Source: Planctomycetota bacterium
GTDB lineage: Bacteria; Planctomycetota; Phycisphaerae; Phycisphaerales; UBA1924
Reading direction: 5' to 3'
NCBI GenBank assembly: GCA_033763975.1
Contig: JANRJM010000009.1
Location: forward strand, 62,001 to 126,000
Length of the DNA stretch: 64,000 nucleotides
Both the position numbers and the translations under genes were made by a program. The notes beneath the pieces are model-generated. The model worked only from the letters and a program-made list of their open reading frames with translations, was not told the DNA's origin and made no database searches. This document shows, piece after piece, positions 56,857 to 64,000 of this stretch; within the stretch, counting starts at the first letter, position 1; every line of letters begins with the position of its first letter.

Positions 56857-57708
56857 TCACGATCCGCCCGCGACGCCGTCCGCACGGGGCGGGTAGCGTC
56901 CGGTCTCCACTTCGACCCAGTCGGGCGCGCACCGCGCGATATCCCCGAGCATCTCGCCGATCAGCACGCCCCCGGCCGCGGCCAGGTCTTCACCGCTCTC
57001 GACGTCCTGCGACGTCACCTGTACCTTGAGGTAGAACGCGTAGGTGCTGTTGAGGTCGAAGGCGAGCAGGCGCACTTCCTCGGCGCGGCTCACGGTCCCG
57101 CCGTTGGCGATGAAGAAGTACCCCGCGTAGAACGGGCGCTGCTGCGCGTCGAGGAACTGCATGGTGCGCAGGCGGATCGATCGCGGGTCGCGCGGCAGGC
57201 GCGGGTACTGCCCGTCGCTCGTGCGGACGCGGAAGATGCGCCCCTTCAGGTGCTCGGGCACGTCCGGGTCCTCGCGCCACCACTCCTCGCTGAAGTTCAG
57301 CGGCAGATCGCCCACGATCTCGCCGATCTGCATGCCCCCGCCCACGAAGCACCGGTCCGGCACGTGCGGGACGGTGTCGATCATGCCGGTGTAGTACGCG
57401 GCGTGGAAGGTCAGGCGGATCGGACGCGTCGGGTCCTTGGGCGCCTTCTCGATGTACGTGCGCGTCACGTAGTTGCGGGTGCCGAGCGTCTCGACGACCT
57501 CGGGGGGCTCCAGGTGGTCGCTGCCGATGCGCACCCACGAGGGCGTCTCGGTGGGGAGCGAGGCGAGCAGGCGTCCGCCCTCGGGATAGATGGCCTCTTT
57601 GCGCAGGACGATCTTGAAGTGGCGCTTGACCGAGCCCAGCCCGGCCGCGCCGGCGAGGAGGATCGCCGCCGCCGCCACCACCCCAGCGCTGATGCCCCAG
57701 GACTTCAT
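56857..57708 (-). CDS. Exosortase-associated EpsI-type protein
   Basis: A 283-residue protein with an N-terminal transmembrane helix (AGVVAAAAILLAGAAGLGSV) and a periplasmic EpsI/DUF3485 domain. The segment LTFHAAYYTGMIDTVPHVPDRCFVGGGM contains the family's H-x-P-x-x-C motif. In other exosortase systems this domain is a separate gene or the C-terminus of the exosortase. It is thought to assist sorting or polysaccharide export, though its reaction is not established. Its start overlaps the exosortase stop (ATGA-type overlap at 57705-57708), so the two are made together. Confidence 0.87.
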   Translation of the reverse strand: MKSWGISAGVVAAAAILLAGAAGLGSVKRHFKIVLRKEAIYPEGGRLLASLPTETPSWVRIGSDHLEPPEVVETLGTRNYVTRTYIEKAPKDPTRPIRLTFHAAYYTGMIDTVPHVPDRCFVGGGMQIGEIVGDLPLNFSEEWWREDPDVPEHLKGRIFRVRTSDGQYPRLPRDPRSIRLRTMQFLDAQQRPFYAGYFFIANGGTVSRAEEVRLLAFDLNSTYAFYLKVQVTSQDVESGEDLAAAGGVLIGEMLGDIARCAPDWVEVETGRYPPRADGVAGGS

Positions 57709-58646
57709 GCCCGGGCCTCGCCGTCGTCGGAGACGACCTTCTGCAGGGCCCAGACCACCGCGAGGAAGAGGAACATGCCGGGCACGAGCAGCAGCGTGCC
57801 GATGAGCATGTGGGCGTTGCCCGAGGCCAGGTTCATGTCCCACAGCGAGGCCAGCCCCAGCACCGCGACGCGCACGATGTTCATCAGCAGCGCGACGGGC
57901 ACGGCGAGCAGCAGCAGGGCGATGCGCTGCCACCAGTGGCGGCAGGCGAAGATCGCCACCGCCGCGGCGAGGGCGAGGAACGCGATCACCATCCGCATGC
58001 CCGAGCAGGCCTCGGCGACGTTCAGCGGGATCGTCCGCCCGGCGTACTCGATCTCGAGCACGTTGCCCCGCACGTCGGCGAAGAACCAGTCGCCCGGCGA
58101 CCCGATGAGACGGAGCAGCACGTACGCCCCGTCGGACGCGAGCAACTGCAGCGGGAACGTCACCTTGGTCATGATCTGGGGCGAGATCTTGACCGCGAAG
58201 ACCAGGAACGCGATGGGCAGGAACAGGTGGCGGAACATCGCGGGCCCGCCCGCCAGCAGCGCCACCCCCGCCACGGACAGGATCATCGCGAATCCCTGGA
58301 GCATGTGGTTGGAGATCCCCACGACGAAGAAGAAGTAGCACGCCACGCCCAGCACGAGGGGGAGCGCCCCGGGCCAGAACGTCCGGATCGGCGTCCGCGC
58401 GATCTCGGCCCGGCGCTGCCACAGCATCGCCCCGCTGATGATCGGCACGACGAACGCGTGTCCCCAGTCCTCGATCTCGAGCTTGCTGAACTGGATCTGC
58501 GTCCACAGCCAGTCATGAAAGAGCGCGACGAACGCGATCAGCAGGAGGCCCAGTTGGGTCCAGACACGCCATGGGAGGACCTGCCACGGAGATTGCCCCT
58601 CCGCGCCGACACCCACGACCCGTCCTGACGCGCTCGCACTCGACAC
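57705..58646 (-). CDS. Exosortase
   Basis: A 313-residue inner-membrane cysteine transpeptidase-like enzyme with about eight helices. The three invariant residues of exosortases are in place: Cys214 in NVAEACSGMRMV, Arg259 in MNIVRVAVLG and His279 in GNAHMLIG. Exosortases cut C-terminal sorting signals (PEP-CTERM type) and are believed to attach the protein to a surface glycan or lipid. GTG 58646 was chosen as start; GTG 58616 would also precede the first helix (about residue 30), so the N-terminus is uncertain. Sequence class within the exosortase family cannot be named from sight. The first gene of the locus, a Wza-like protein, ends 100 bases upstream. Confidence 0.9.
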   Translation of the reverse strand: MSSASASGRVVGVGAEGQSPWQVLPWRVWTQLGLLLIAFVALFHDWLWTQIQFSKLEIEDWGHAFVVPIISGAMLWQRRAEIARTPIRTFWPGALPLVLGVACYFFFVVGISNHMLQGFAMILSVAGVALLAGGPAMFRHLFLPIAFLVFAVKISPQIMTKVTFPLQLLASDGAYVLLRLIGSPGDWFFADVRGNVLEIEYAGRTIPLNVAEACSGMRMVIAFLALAAAVAIFACRHWWQRIALLLLAVPVALLMNIVRVAVLGLASLWDMNLASGNAHMLIGTLLLVPGMFLFLAVVWALQKVVSDDGEARA

Positions 58647-58746
58647 GGCACACCCCGTCCACCCACCCGATCCGTCGAAGAACCTCCCTACGACCGGGAT
58701 GCAGCCCGGTTCGCCGCCAACTTCACCGATTCCCGCCCGACCGTCG

Positions 58747-60279
58747 TTACTGCCCGAACTGATTGACGGGCGGCGGGCCCAGCAGGTCGTTGCTGATGTT
58801 GCGGTCCAGCACAAACCCGAACCCGTAGCTCATCCGCAGCCCGTTCCGGAAGATCGCCAGCGGGAGGGCCCAGAACGTCGTTCCCACAACCACGGAGTCG
58901 TTCGGCTTCAGATAGACGTCCGGCTGCGTCCGGTTCGCGATCGCCGCCCCGTCGAGCATGATCGTGGCTTCCCGGTCCTTGCCGACCACCCGCGTGAGAT
59001 CGATGCGCGAGGGGACGGCGATGCCCGCGTAGCCGCCCGCCGCGTGGACGAGGCGTTGCAGCGTCAGCCCGCCCGTGCTGGGCAGCGAGTACGTGCCCGG
59101 ACGCTGGATCTGCCCGCCGACGTAGATCGTGCCGAAAGGCGGGGTGGGCACGCGCACCACGTCGCCCGGGCGGATCACGATGTTCACCGACTGCTTGCCG
59201 GCCTCGAGGTCCTTGATGGGCACGCGGATCACGCGCTGCGTCACGAGGTCCTGCTCGGCCTCGGGCAGCGAATCGCCCGCCGCACCCTGCGGACGCTGGG
59301 TCGCCACCTGCGTCCACTTGCCGTTCAGGAACACCCAGCGGGTCGTGCCCGGGGTCGCATCGTTCTGGTCGGGCGCCGTCCTCGTACGCCCCTCTTCCGG
59401 AAGGTCCACGACGGGTGCGCGCCCGGTGTTCGAAGGCGTCCCGTCGGGCTGGGCGATGAACGCCGCCGGCTGCGCCGAGTGCGCGCCCGGGGAAGGGGGC
59501 GGCGTGGCGGGCGCCGGGGGCGCCAGGTCGTCGATCACCTTCAGCAGGTCTTCCGGTGCCGCACGCGGACGGTCGGGGGCATCGGGCGACGACGCGTCGC
59601 CCGCGCCCTGGGGCGTGAGGCTGACCTCGCGGATCACGTAGACGTAGTCGGCGGTGTTGTCGTACCGCCCGCCGGCGGAGATCGCCTCGAGCAGGCGGTA
59701 GTTGGCGCGGGGGACGAAGTACGGCCCGGGGCGATCCACCGCGCCGATGAGGTTGAACGTCTGCTGGCGCTGGGCGACGGCGACGACCGACGCGAGCGGG
59801 TTGGTCACGAAGCGCTTCATCGCCTCCTGCACCACGCCGACGGTCTCTTCGGTCGTCTTCCCGCCGACGGAGATGCGCCCGAGCTGGGGGAGTTCGATCA
59901 CGCCGCGCGCGTCGACCTCGACCTCGTACACCTCGGCGCGGTTGGCCTCGATCAGGTCGTACAGGGTGATGCGCAGCGCGTCGCCCTGCCCGAGGCGGTA
60001 CTGCGTCGGCAGCGGAACCAGGTCGCCCGGCTGCGGGTCGGAGAACTCGACGATGTCGCCGGCCTCCTCCTCGATCGCCGCGATCCGCGTGAGGATCGGC
60101 ATCGACACGGGCGTGCGTCCCCAGCGCCCGCTCCCGTCCACGCTGGGGTCGAGGAACGACTTTTTCGAACACCCGCCAGCGCCGCACGCGGCCCACACGC
60201 CGCCCGCGGCGAGCAGCATCGCGACCCCGGCCCGGCTCGTGGCCACGCCCCGTCCACGTTCGAATGCTCGATCCTGCAC
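58747..60279 (-). CDS. Polysaccharide export outer-membrane lipoprotein (Wza-like)
   Basis: A 510-residue protein starting at GTG 60279. The N-terminal signal ([19 protein letters not shown]) has candidate lipidation sites Cys32 and Cys37. The poly_export domain starts [49 protein letters not shown]. Two or three SLBB domains follow ([30 protein letters not shown] and [32 protein letters not shown]), separated by a Pro/Ala-rich insert of about 130 residues. Wza-type proteins form the outer-membrane channel and meet the Wzc periplasmic coil. The C-terminal segment [17 protein letters not shown] lacks a clear Wza helix. It is the first gene of the minus-strand run. Confidence 0.9.
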   Translation of the reverse strand: MQDRAFERGRGVATSRAGVAMLLAAGGVWAACGAGGCSKKSFLDPSVDGSGRWGRTPVSMPILTRIAAIEEEAGDIVEFSDPQPGDLVPLPTQYRLGQGDALRITLYDLIEANRAEVYEVEVDARGVIELPQLGRISVGGKTTEETVGVVQEAMKRFVTNPLASVVAVAQRQQTFNLIGAVDRPGPYFVPRANYRLLEAISAGGRYDNTADYVYVIREVSLTPQGAGDASSPDAPDRPRAAPEDLLKVIDDLAPPAPATPPPSPGAHSAQPAAFIAQPDGTPSNTGRAPVVDLPEEGRTRTAPDQNDATPGTTRWVFLNGKWTQVATQRPQGAAGDSLPEAEQDLVTQRVIRVPIKDLEAGKQSVNIVIRPGDVVRVPTPPFGTIYVGGQIQRPGTYSLPSTGGLTLQRLVHAAGGYAGIAVPSRIDLTRVVGKDREATIMLDGAAIANRTQPDVYLKPNDSVVVGTTFWALPLAIFRNGLRMSYGFGFVLDRNISNDLLGPPPVNQFGQ

Positions 60280-60488
60280 GTGCGCTCCTTTTCACCCCGT
60301 CCCCGACCCGGCTCGAACCCGAACGGGAAGTTCGTCCCAATAGTAGTTCCCGGACCGTACCGATCGACCGGGGAGCGGGCCCGCATTCAACGCGTTCGCG
60401 CTTTTTCCCTCGCGTGGCCTCCGCGCCGCTGGCGAGCCCTGCCTACGACGCCCCGCGAGACAAGGTTTGCGCGTTCCTAGACTCGCTC

Positions 60489-61691
60489 ATGTCCGGCATG
60501 CCCCCCGCCCCGACGCCCGGCGCCACCGCGCCGGCGCCCCGCCACCCGCGCCCGCTCGGGGGCGATCCGCTCAAGACGATCGATCCGCCGCGCCTGAGCC
60601 TCTCGGGGATGGTCCTGAATAACCGCGAGGGCCCGCAGACGCTCGCCGTCAAGCGCAAGCCCGACTGGCTGCGCGCCAAGGTTCCCGGCGGGCCCGGGTA
60701 CACGCGCCTCAAGTCCATCATGACCGAGCACCGCCTGCACACGGTGTGCGAAGAGGCCGGCTGCCCGAACATGGGCGAGTGCTGGGCGCGGGGCGTCGCG
60801 ACGATCATGATCCTGGGCGACACGTGCACGCGCGCGTGCGGGTTCTGCAACGTCAAGACGGGGCGCCCCGGCACCGTCGACAAGGACGAGCCCCGGCGCG
60901 TCGCCGAGTCGCTGCGCCTCATGGCGCTCAAGCACGTCGTCATCACCAGCGTGAACCGCGACGAACTCCCCGACGGCGGGGCGTCGATCTGGGCCGAGAC
61001 GATCCTGCGGACGCGCGAGGCCTGCCCGGACATGAGCATCGAGGTGCTGATCCCGGACTTCGAGGGCGACGCCGCGGCCCTCCAGATGGTCATCGACGCC
61101 CGCCCGCACATCATCAACCACAACCTCGAGACCGTGCGCCGGATGTACCCGGCGGTGCGCCCCAGCGCGAAGTTCGACCGCTCGCTCGAACTGCTGCGAC
61201 GCGTGAAGCAGGCCGGCATGGTCGCCAAGACCGGCATCATGGTCGGCATCGGCGAGCATGACGAGGAAGTCCTCGCGCTGATGGACGAGGTGCGCGAGGG
61301 CACGAGCGCGGCCAGAAGCGGCCAAGCGGAACGTGGTCAAGCGGGAAGTGGTCAAGCGGCGAAGTGGCAAAGTGTCAAAGCGAAGAGCGGCGATGAAACG
61401 CCTCACGCGGGCACTCCGCCGCTCAGCCACGCGGCCACGCCGGAACTTCGGAACTCCTGCGACATCCTCACCATCGGCCAGTACCTCCAGCCGACGCGCA
61501 ACCACCTGCCCATCGACCGCTGGGTGCACCCCGACGCGTTCGCGATGTTCAAGCGCGAAGGGCTCGCGCGGGGCTTCAAGGTCGTGGAGAGCGGCCCGCT
61601 CGTCCGCTCCAGTTATCACGCCGACCACCAGGCCGACGTGCTGACCGAGATCGGGGCGCGGCGAGCACCCACGGACGTGCCAGCGTCGTGA
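60489..61691 (+). CDS. lipA: Lipoyl synthase with in-frame repeat insertion
   Basis: A 400-residue radical SAM enzyme that inserts two sulfurs into the octanoyl group of carrier proteins. The auxiliary cluster ligands are Cys87, Cys92 and Cys98 ([12 protein letters not shown]). The radical SAM ligands are Cys113, Cys117 and Cys120 (CTRACGFC). [25 protein letters not shown] and the C-terminal RSSYHADHQ, whose Ser binds the auxiliary cluster, are present. Between [10 protein letters not shown] and [13 protein letters not shown], where the family has a loop of a few residues, about 52 extra residues occur (about 271-323), coded by repetitive DNA. All active-site parts are intact, so activity may persist. 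Start at ATG 60489; 4-base overlap with the next gene. Confidence 0.93.
   Translation: MSGMPPAPTPGATAPAPRHPRPLGGDPLKTIDPPRLSLSGMVLNNREGPQTLAVKRKPDWLRAKVPGGPGYTRLKSIMTEHRLHTVCEEAGCPNMGECWARGVATIMILGDTCTRACGFCNVKTGRPGTVDKDEPRRVAESLRLMALKHVVITSVNRDELPDGGASIWAETILRTREACPDMSIEVLIPDFEGDAAALQMVIDARPHIINHNLETVRRMYPAVRPSAKFDRSLELLRRVKQAGMVAKTGIMVGIGEHDEEVLALMDEVREGTSAARSGQAERGQAGSGQAAKWQSVKAKSGDETPHAGTPPLSHAATPELRNSCDILTIGQYLQPTRNHLPIDRWVHPDAFAMFKREGLARGFKVVESGPLVRSSYHADHQADVLTEIGARRAPTDVPAS
61300..61457 (+). repeat. Repetitive insertion within lipA
   Basis: The left half contains GTGGTCAAGCGG twice with a 15-base period (61333-61344 and 61348-61359), followed by degenerate copies (AAGTGGCAAAGTGTCAAAGCG). 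The right half (CACTCCGCCGCTCAGCCACGCGGCCACG) resembles the reverse complement of the left. The segment therefore looks like an imperfect inverted-repeat element such as those found between genes, placed here in frame. Confidence 0.65.
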
Positions 61692-62362
61692 AACCCGCAC
61701 TCGTGAGCGAGATGGTGAGCGCGCTGGAGGCGAAGGACTTCTCCACCGCCGCGCACACGTGGCGCGTGGTGCTGTACACCCGTGCGCTGGCGGATGACGC
61801 GGGTCTGGACCACGACCAGGTGGACCGCCTGTCGTACGCCGCGGCGTTGCACGACATCGGCAAGATCGACATCCCCGACGAGATCCTCCGCAAGCCCGGC
61901 CCGCTGACGGGCGAGGAGTTCGCGCTCATGCGCACCCACGCCGCACGCGGGCACGAGCGGCTCGTGGCGATGGGCGAGACCGATCCGGTGCTGCTGCAAC
62001 TGGTCCGCCATCATCACGAGCGGATCGACGGGCGGGGGTATCCGGACGGGTTGTCGGGCGACGGGGTTCCGCTCGCAGCGGCGTTCTTCGCGGTGATCGA
62101 CTCGTTCGACGCGATGACGAGCGTGCGCCCGTACCGCTCGGCGGTTGGCCCGGAGGCCGCCCGCCTGGCGGTGCGCGAGCTGCACGAGCACGCCGGGTCG
62201 CGATACCTGGCAGAGGCGGTAAAGCGGTTCTCCCGCCTGCACGACGCCGGGCACCTGACGTGGATCATGGAATATTACAACGACACCTGCGCCGTGCCGG
62301 CGTACGACGACATCGCCCGCCTGCGGGAGATCACGCCCCTGGGGGGCGGGCGCCCGCGCTAG
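61688..62362 (+). CDS. HD-GYP domain phosphohydrolase
   Basis: A 224-residue protein consisting only of an HD-GYP domain, starting at GTG 61688, overlapping the lipA stop (GTGA). Metal-binding and signature residues: His in [12 protein letters not shown], His55-Asp56 in [16 protein letters not shown], His residues in [19 protein letters not shown] (the GYP motif near residue 118) and the following region [19 protein letters not shown] enzymes degrade cyclic di-GMP or related signals; with no receiver domain, input must come from another protein. It may control surface polysaccharide production encoded 1.4 kb away. The 3' end overlaps the convergent EVE gene by four bases. Confidence 0.9.
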   Translation: MKPALVSEMVSALEAKDFSTAAHTWRVVLYTRALADDAGLDHDQVDRLSYAAALHDIGKIDIPDEILRKPGPLTGEEFALMRTHAARGHERLVAMGETDPVLLQLVRHHHERIDGRGYPDGLSGDGVPLAAAFFAVIDSFDAMTSVRPYRSAVGPEAARLAVRELHEHAGSRYLAEAVKRFSRLHDAGHLTWIMEYYNDTCAVPAYDDIARLREITPLGGGRPR

Positions 62363-62811
62363 TGGCGCGCTGCCCCGCGAGCGGCTTCCAGCCCCGCGAG
62401 CGAGCGAATCACCGCGTCGAGTTCCGGGGGCACGGGCATCGCGCTCAGACGCCCCTGGCGCACCAGCGCAAACGCCGCGAACCGCGGGTCGCCCTTCATC
62501 TGCGCGAGCGTGACGGGCGAAGCCGCCCGCCGGGCGGGGGCGAGGTCGACCACGGGCGCGGCGATCTCGCCCTTGCCGTTGAGGCCCGGCTCGTCCGGAT
62601 CTTCGTACGCCCCGCGCACGACGGTCGCGAGCCCGACGATCGCCTTCTCCTCCCCCGTGTGGTAGATGAACGCCTCGTCGCCCTTCTTCATGGCGCGCAG
62701 CGCGATGCGGGCCGCGGCGTTGGTAACGCCCGTCCACGCGCAGCGCTTCTCTCGCACGAGGTCGTCGTACGAATACTCGCCGGGCTCGGTCTTGAGCAGG
62801 AAGGTGGGCAC
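62359..62811 (-). CDS. EVE domain protein (thymocyte nuclear protein 1-like)
   Basis: A 150-residue protein starting at GTG 62811. The EVE fold signatures are FLLKTEPGEYSYDDLVREK, WTGVTNAAARIALRAMKKGDEAFIYHTGEEKAIVGLA, and the C-terminal AALVRQGRLSAMPVP-like segment. EVE domains bind modified bases or RNA in an aromatic cage (here Trp, Tyr and Phe residues are present). Role in bacteria is uncertain; some are tied to restriction or to tRNA modification. Separated by 52 bases from the epimerase gene on the same strand. Confidence 0.9.
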   Translation of the reverse strand: MPTFLLKTEPGEYSYDDLVREKRCAWTGVTNAAARIALRAMKKGDEAFIYHTGEEKAIVGLATVVRGAYEDPDEPGLNGKGEIAAPVVDLAPARRAASPVTLAQMKGDPRFAAFALVRQGRLSAMPVPPELDAVIRSLAGLEAARGAARH

Positions 62812-62863
62812 GCGGGTGATTGTTCGCGCGTCCCGCGCGCTGCGTGGTCGTGCCCGGGGCGTG

Positions 62864-63799
62864 CTAGACGCGGGCGATCGTCAGGCGCCATGTCGCGCGG
62901 AGGGCTTCGCCCGGCGCGAGGGTGCGCAGGCCGGTGCCCGGGACGCCTGCCGCTTCCAGAGCCGCCGCGTTGGTCGTGGTCGAAACCGGCTCCAGCGTGA
63001 AAAAGGTTGATGGGCCTGCGCTGTGGCGGGGCGCGTAGATCACCGCGTGCCCGAACGCGTCCGAGCAGGCGAACGACGCGCGCACGCCGCTCGCGGGCCA
63101 GAGGATCTCGGCCTTCCCGTCGAACCCGGCAAAGACGTCGTCGAGCCCGTCCGCACGCGCGACGAGGTCGTCGATCAGAGCCCCCGCGCGCAGGGCGCGG
63201 CAGAGTTCGTCGTCGCGTGCCGGGCCGGTGGGGATGCACGCCCGCAGCGGGTACCGCCCGGTGCACGCGAGCGTGACGCGGGGGCACTCGCTGGCGTGCC
63301 AGAGCGCACGCTGGAAGTACGGGTGAAAGCCCAGCCCCGCGGGCATCGGGCGCGTGTCGAGGTTGCGCACCTCGAGCGCGCATTCGAGGAAGTCGGGCCC
63401 GAGCTCGTAGCGCACGCGCGCCCCGTACGCCCAGGGCCAGTTGCGCGCGCTCGCGTCGCGGGCCTCGATCCCCAGGTGAGCCGACACGGGCGAGCGGTCG
63501 AGGATGCGCCAGGGGCGCGAGTGCACGTCGCCGTGGATCGCGCTGGGGTCGGGCCAGTTGGCGCGGAGCACGTGGCGTTCGCCCCGCCAGTCCAGCACGC
63601 CGCCGGGCAGACGGTTCACCCACGGGGCGAGCAGGTAGCAGGCGGTGTTGTCGAAGTGCGATGCGAAACCGGGGGTAGGGCGGAGCAGCGGCGTGGGGCG
63701 GGCGCCGTCGGGGCAGAGCCACAGTCCGGTGACGGCGCCGCCGAGCGCGGGGTCAACCTCGAGTCGGAGCGGATCGCAGCGGAGATCCAGGCGCGTCAT
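62864..63799 (-). CDS. Aldose 1-epimerase family protein
   Basis: A 311-residue galactose-mutarotase-like protein starting at ATG 63799 (MTRLDLRCD); an upstream GTG would add ten residues. The catalytic His are seen in PSAIHGDVHSRPW and GLGFHPYFQRA, and the acid/base Glu in FFTLEPVSTTTNA. It should interconvert the alpha and beta anomers of a hexose, in the cytoplasm. The SAIHGDVHS form fits YihR/YeaD-like relatives as well as GalM, so the sugar is open. No sugar-use genes surround it. Confidence 0.87.
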   Translation of the reverse strand: MTRLDLRCDPLRLEVDPALGGAVTGLWLCPDGARPTPLLRPTPGFASHFDNTACYLLAPWVNRLPGGVLDWRGERHVLRANWPDPSAIHGDVHSRPWRILDRSPVSAHLGIEARDASARNWPWAYGARVRYELGPDFLECALEVRNLDTRPMPAGLGFHPYFQRALWHASECPRVTLACTGRYPLRACIPTGPARDDELCRALRAGALIDDLVARADGLDDVFAGFDGKAEILWPASGVRASFACSDAFGHAVIYAPRHSAGPSTFFTLEPVSTTTNAAALEAAGVPGTGLRTLAPGEALRATWRLTIARV

Positions 63800-63869
63800 G
63801 CCCGAAGTGATAGCCCGCGCGCGGACCATGCGGCGAGGCGCGCGTCTGGTGTTGGTTGCGGGCGGCCGA

Positions 63870-64000
63870 TCAGGCGGGCTGCTTGGCCGGGGCCTCGGCG
63901 ACGGTGGCGTCGACGGTGTCCTGCATCTCGCCCTCGTGCGAGTCGCAGCCGGACTTCTCGCTATCGCAGCCGGCCTTCTCGTGGTCGCCGCAGGAGGCGG
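63870..64000 (-). CDS. Cys/His-rich protein, 3' end only
   Basis: The last 42 codons of a minus-strand gene whose start lies beyond the window. The visible end contains the repeat CGDHEKAGCDSEKSGCDSHE, with Cys spaced by seven residues and His/Asp/Glu between, then an Ala/Val tail ending AKQPA. The repeat suggests a soft-metal binding tail, perhaps of a chaperone or small metal-store protein. The family cannot be named from this fragment. Confidence 0.6.
   Translation of the reverse strand, partial: ASCGDHEKAGCDSEKSGCDSHEGEMQDTVDATVAEAPAKQPA

Noticed and set aside
60305-60345. GGTTCGAG-like sequence reminiscent of a tRNA T-arm on the minus strand
   Set aside because: No acceptor, D or anticodon stem could be built around it.
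63001-64000. CRISPR-like or tandem repeat search in the window, including the Cys/His repeat end
   Set aside because: No array of identical 25-40 base repeats with regular spacers was found anywhere. The only regular repeats are short (15 or 20 bases) and degenerate.

Overview
The window reads as a chromosome segment of a very GC-rich planctomycete, most probably of the Phycisphaerae/Phycisphaerales. Indicators visible in the sequence are a secreted protein ending in a Cys-flanked dockerin-like repeat pair, a pseudopilin with the H-X9-DG type C-terminus, several membrane or exported proteins carrying a CGYDLxGL...CPECG zinc ribbon, an RNA-polymerase alpha-CTD/TPR hybrid protein, an exosortase locus, frequent GTG starts and many 4-base GTGA/ATGA gene overlaps. 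The assignment is an inference; no rRNA or tRNA gene was found to anchor it.

Layout. 1-2.5 kb: a short operon of a Cys-rich exported protein (behind a good promoter but interrupted by a 12-C run), a C-terminally anchored exported protein and a pseudopilin. 2.6-9.7 kb: a pseudo-protease, a GT4-GT2 glycosyltransferase fusion, a zinc-ribbon membrane protein, a large propeller/dockerin protein and a BFD-type [2Fe-2S] protein. 9.7-18.1 kb: alpha-CTD/TPR protein, MATE exporter, an eroded IS200-type transposase with palindromic repeats, pdxA, FKBP isomerase, an iron-type ABC permease, an M16-like protein without zinc ligands, and two tiny lysine-rich peptides. 18.5-25 kb: a coupled plus-strand group (DUF2470-like protein, amidohydrolase, aromatic amino acid hydroxylase, S9D-type peptidase, zinc-ribbon membrane protein). 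25-34.6 kb: HAD phosphatase, FtsX-type permease, spermidine-synthase-like membrane protein, chorismate synthase, a ParDE toxin-antitoxin pair, amino acid permease, GNAT and heme oxygenase. 34.7-39 kb: type II secretion gspD-gspE. 39-42.8 kb: cobalamin-binding-type protein, an unknown protein, ispF, an SDR and an entericidin-like lipoprotein.

42.8-60.3 kb is the most coherent block: a long minus-strand run with Wza-like export lipoprotein, exosortase, EpsI-type partner, a 1535-residue TPR protein, a Wzc-like protein with altered Walker motifs, a nucleotide-sugar epimerase, a WecA/TagO-type phosphoglycosyl transferase, ParA, VanZ, then a Na+/H+ antiporter and MurJ. It is best read as an exosortase-linked surface polysaccharide locus: WecA starts a lipid-linked glycan, Wza/Wzc-like proteins export it, and exosortase with EpsI processes proteins bearing a C-terminal sorting signal. 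Dedicated glycosyltransferases, a polymerase and the sorted substrates are not in the window.

60.4-64 kb: lipA carrying an in-frame repeat insertion, an HD-GYP protein coupled to it, an EVE-domain protein, an aldose epimerase and the 3' end of a Cys/His-rich protein.
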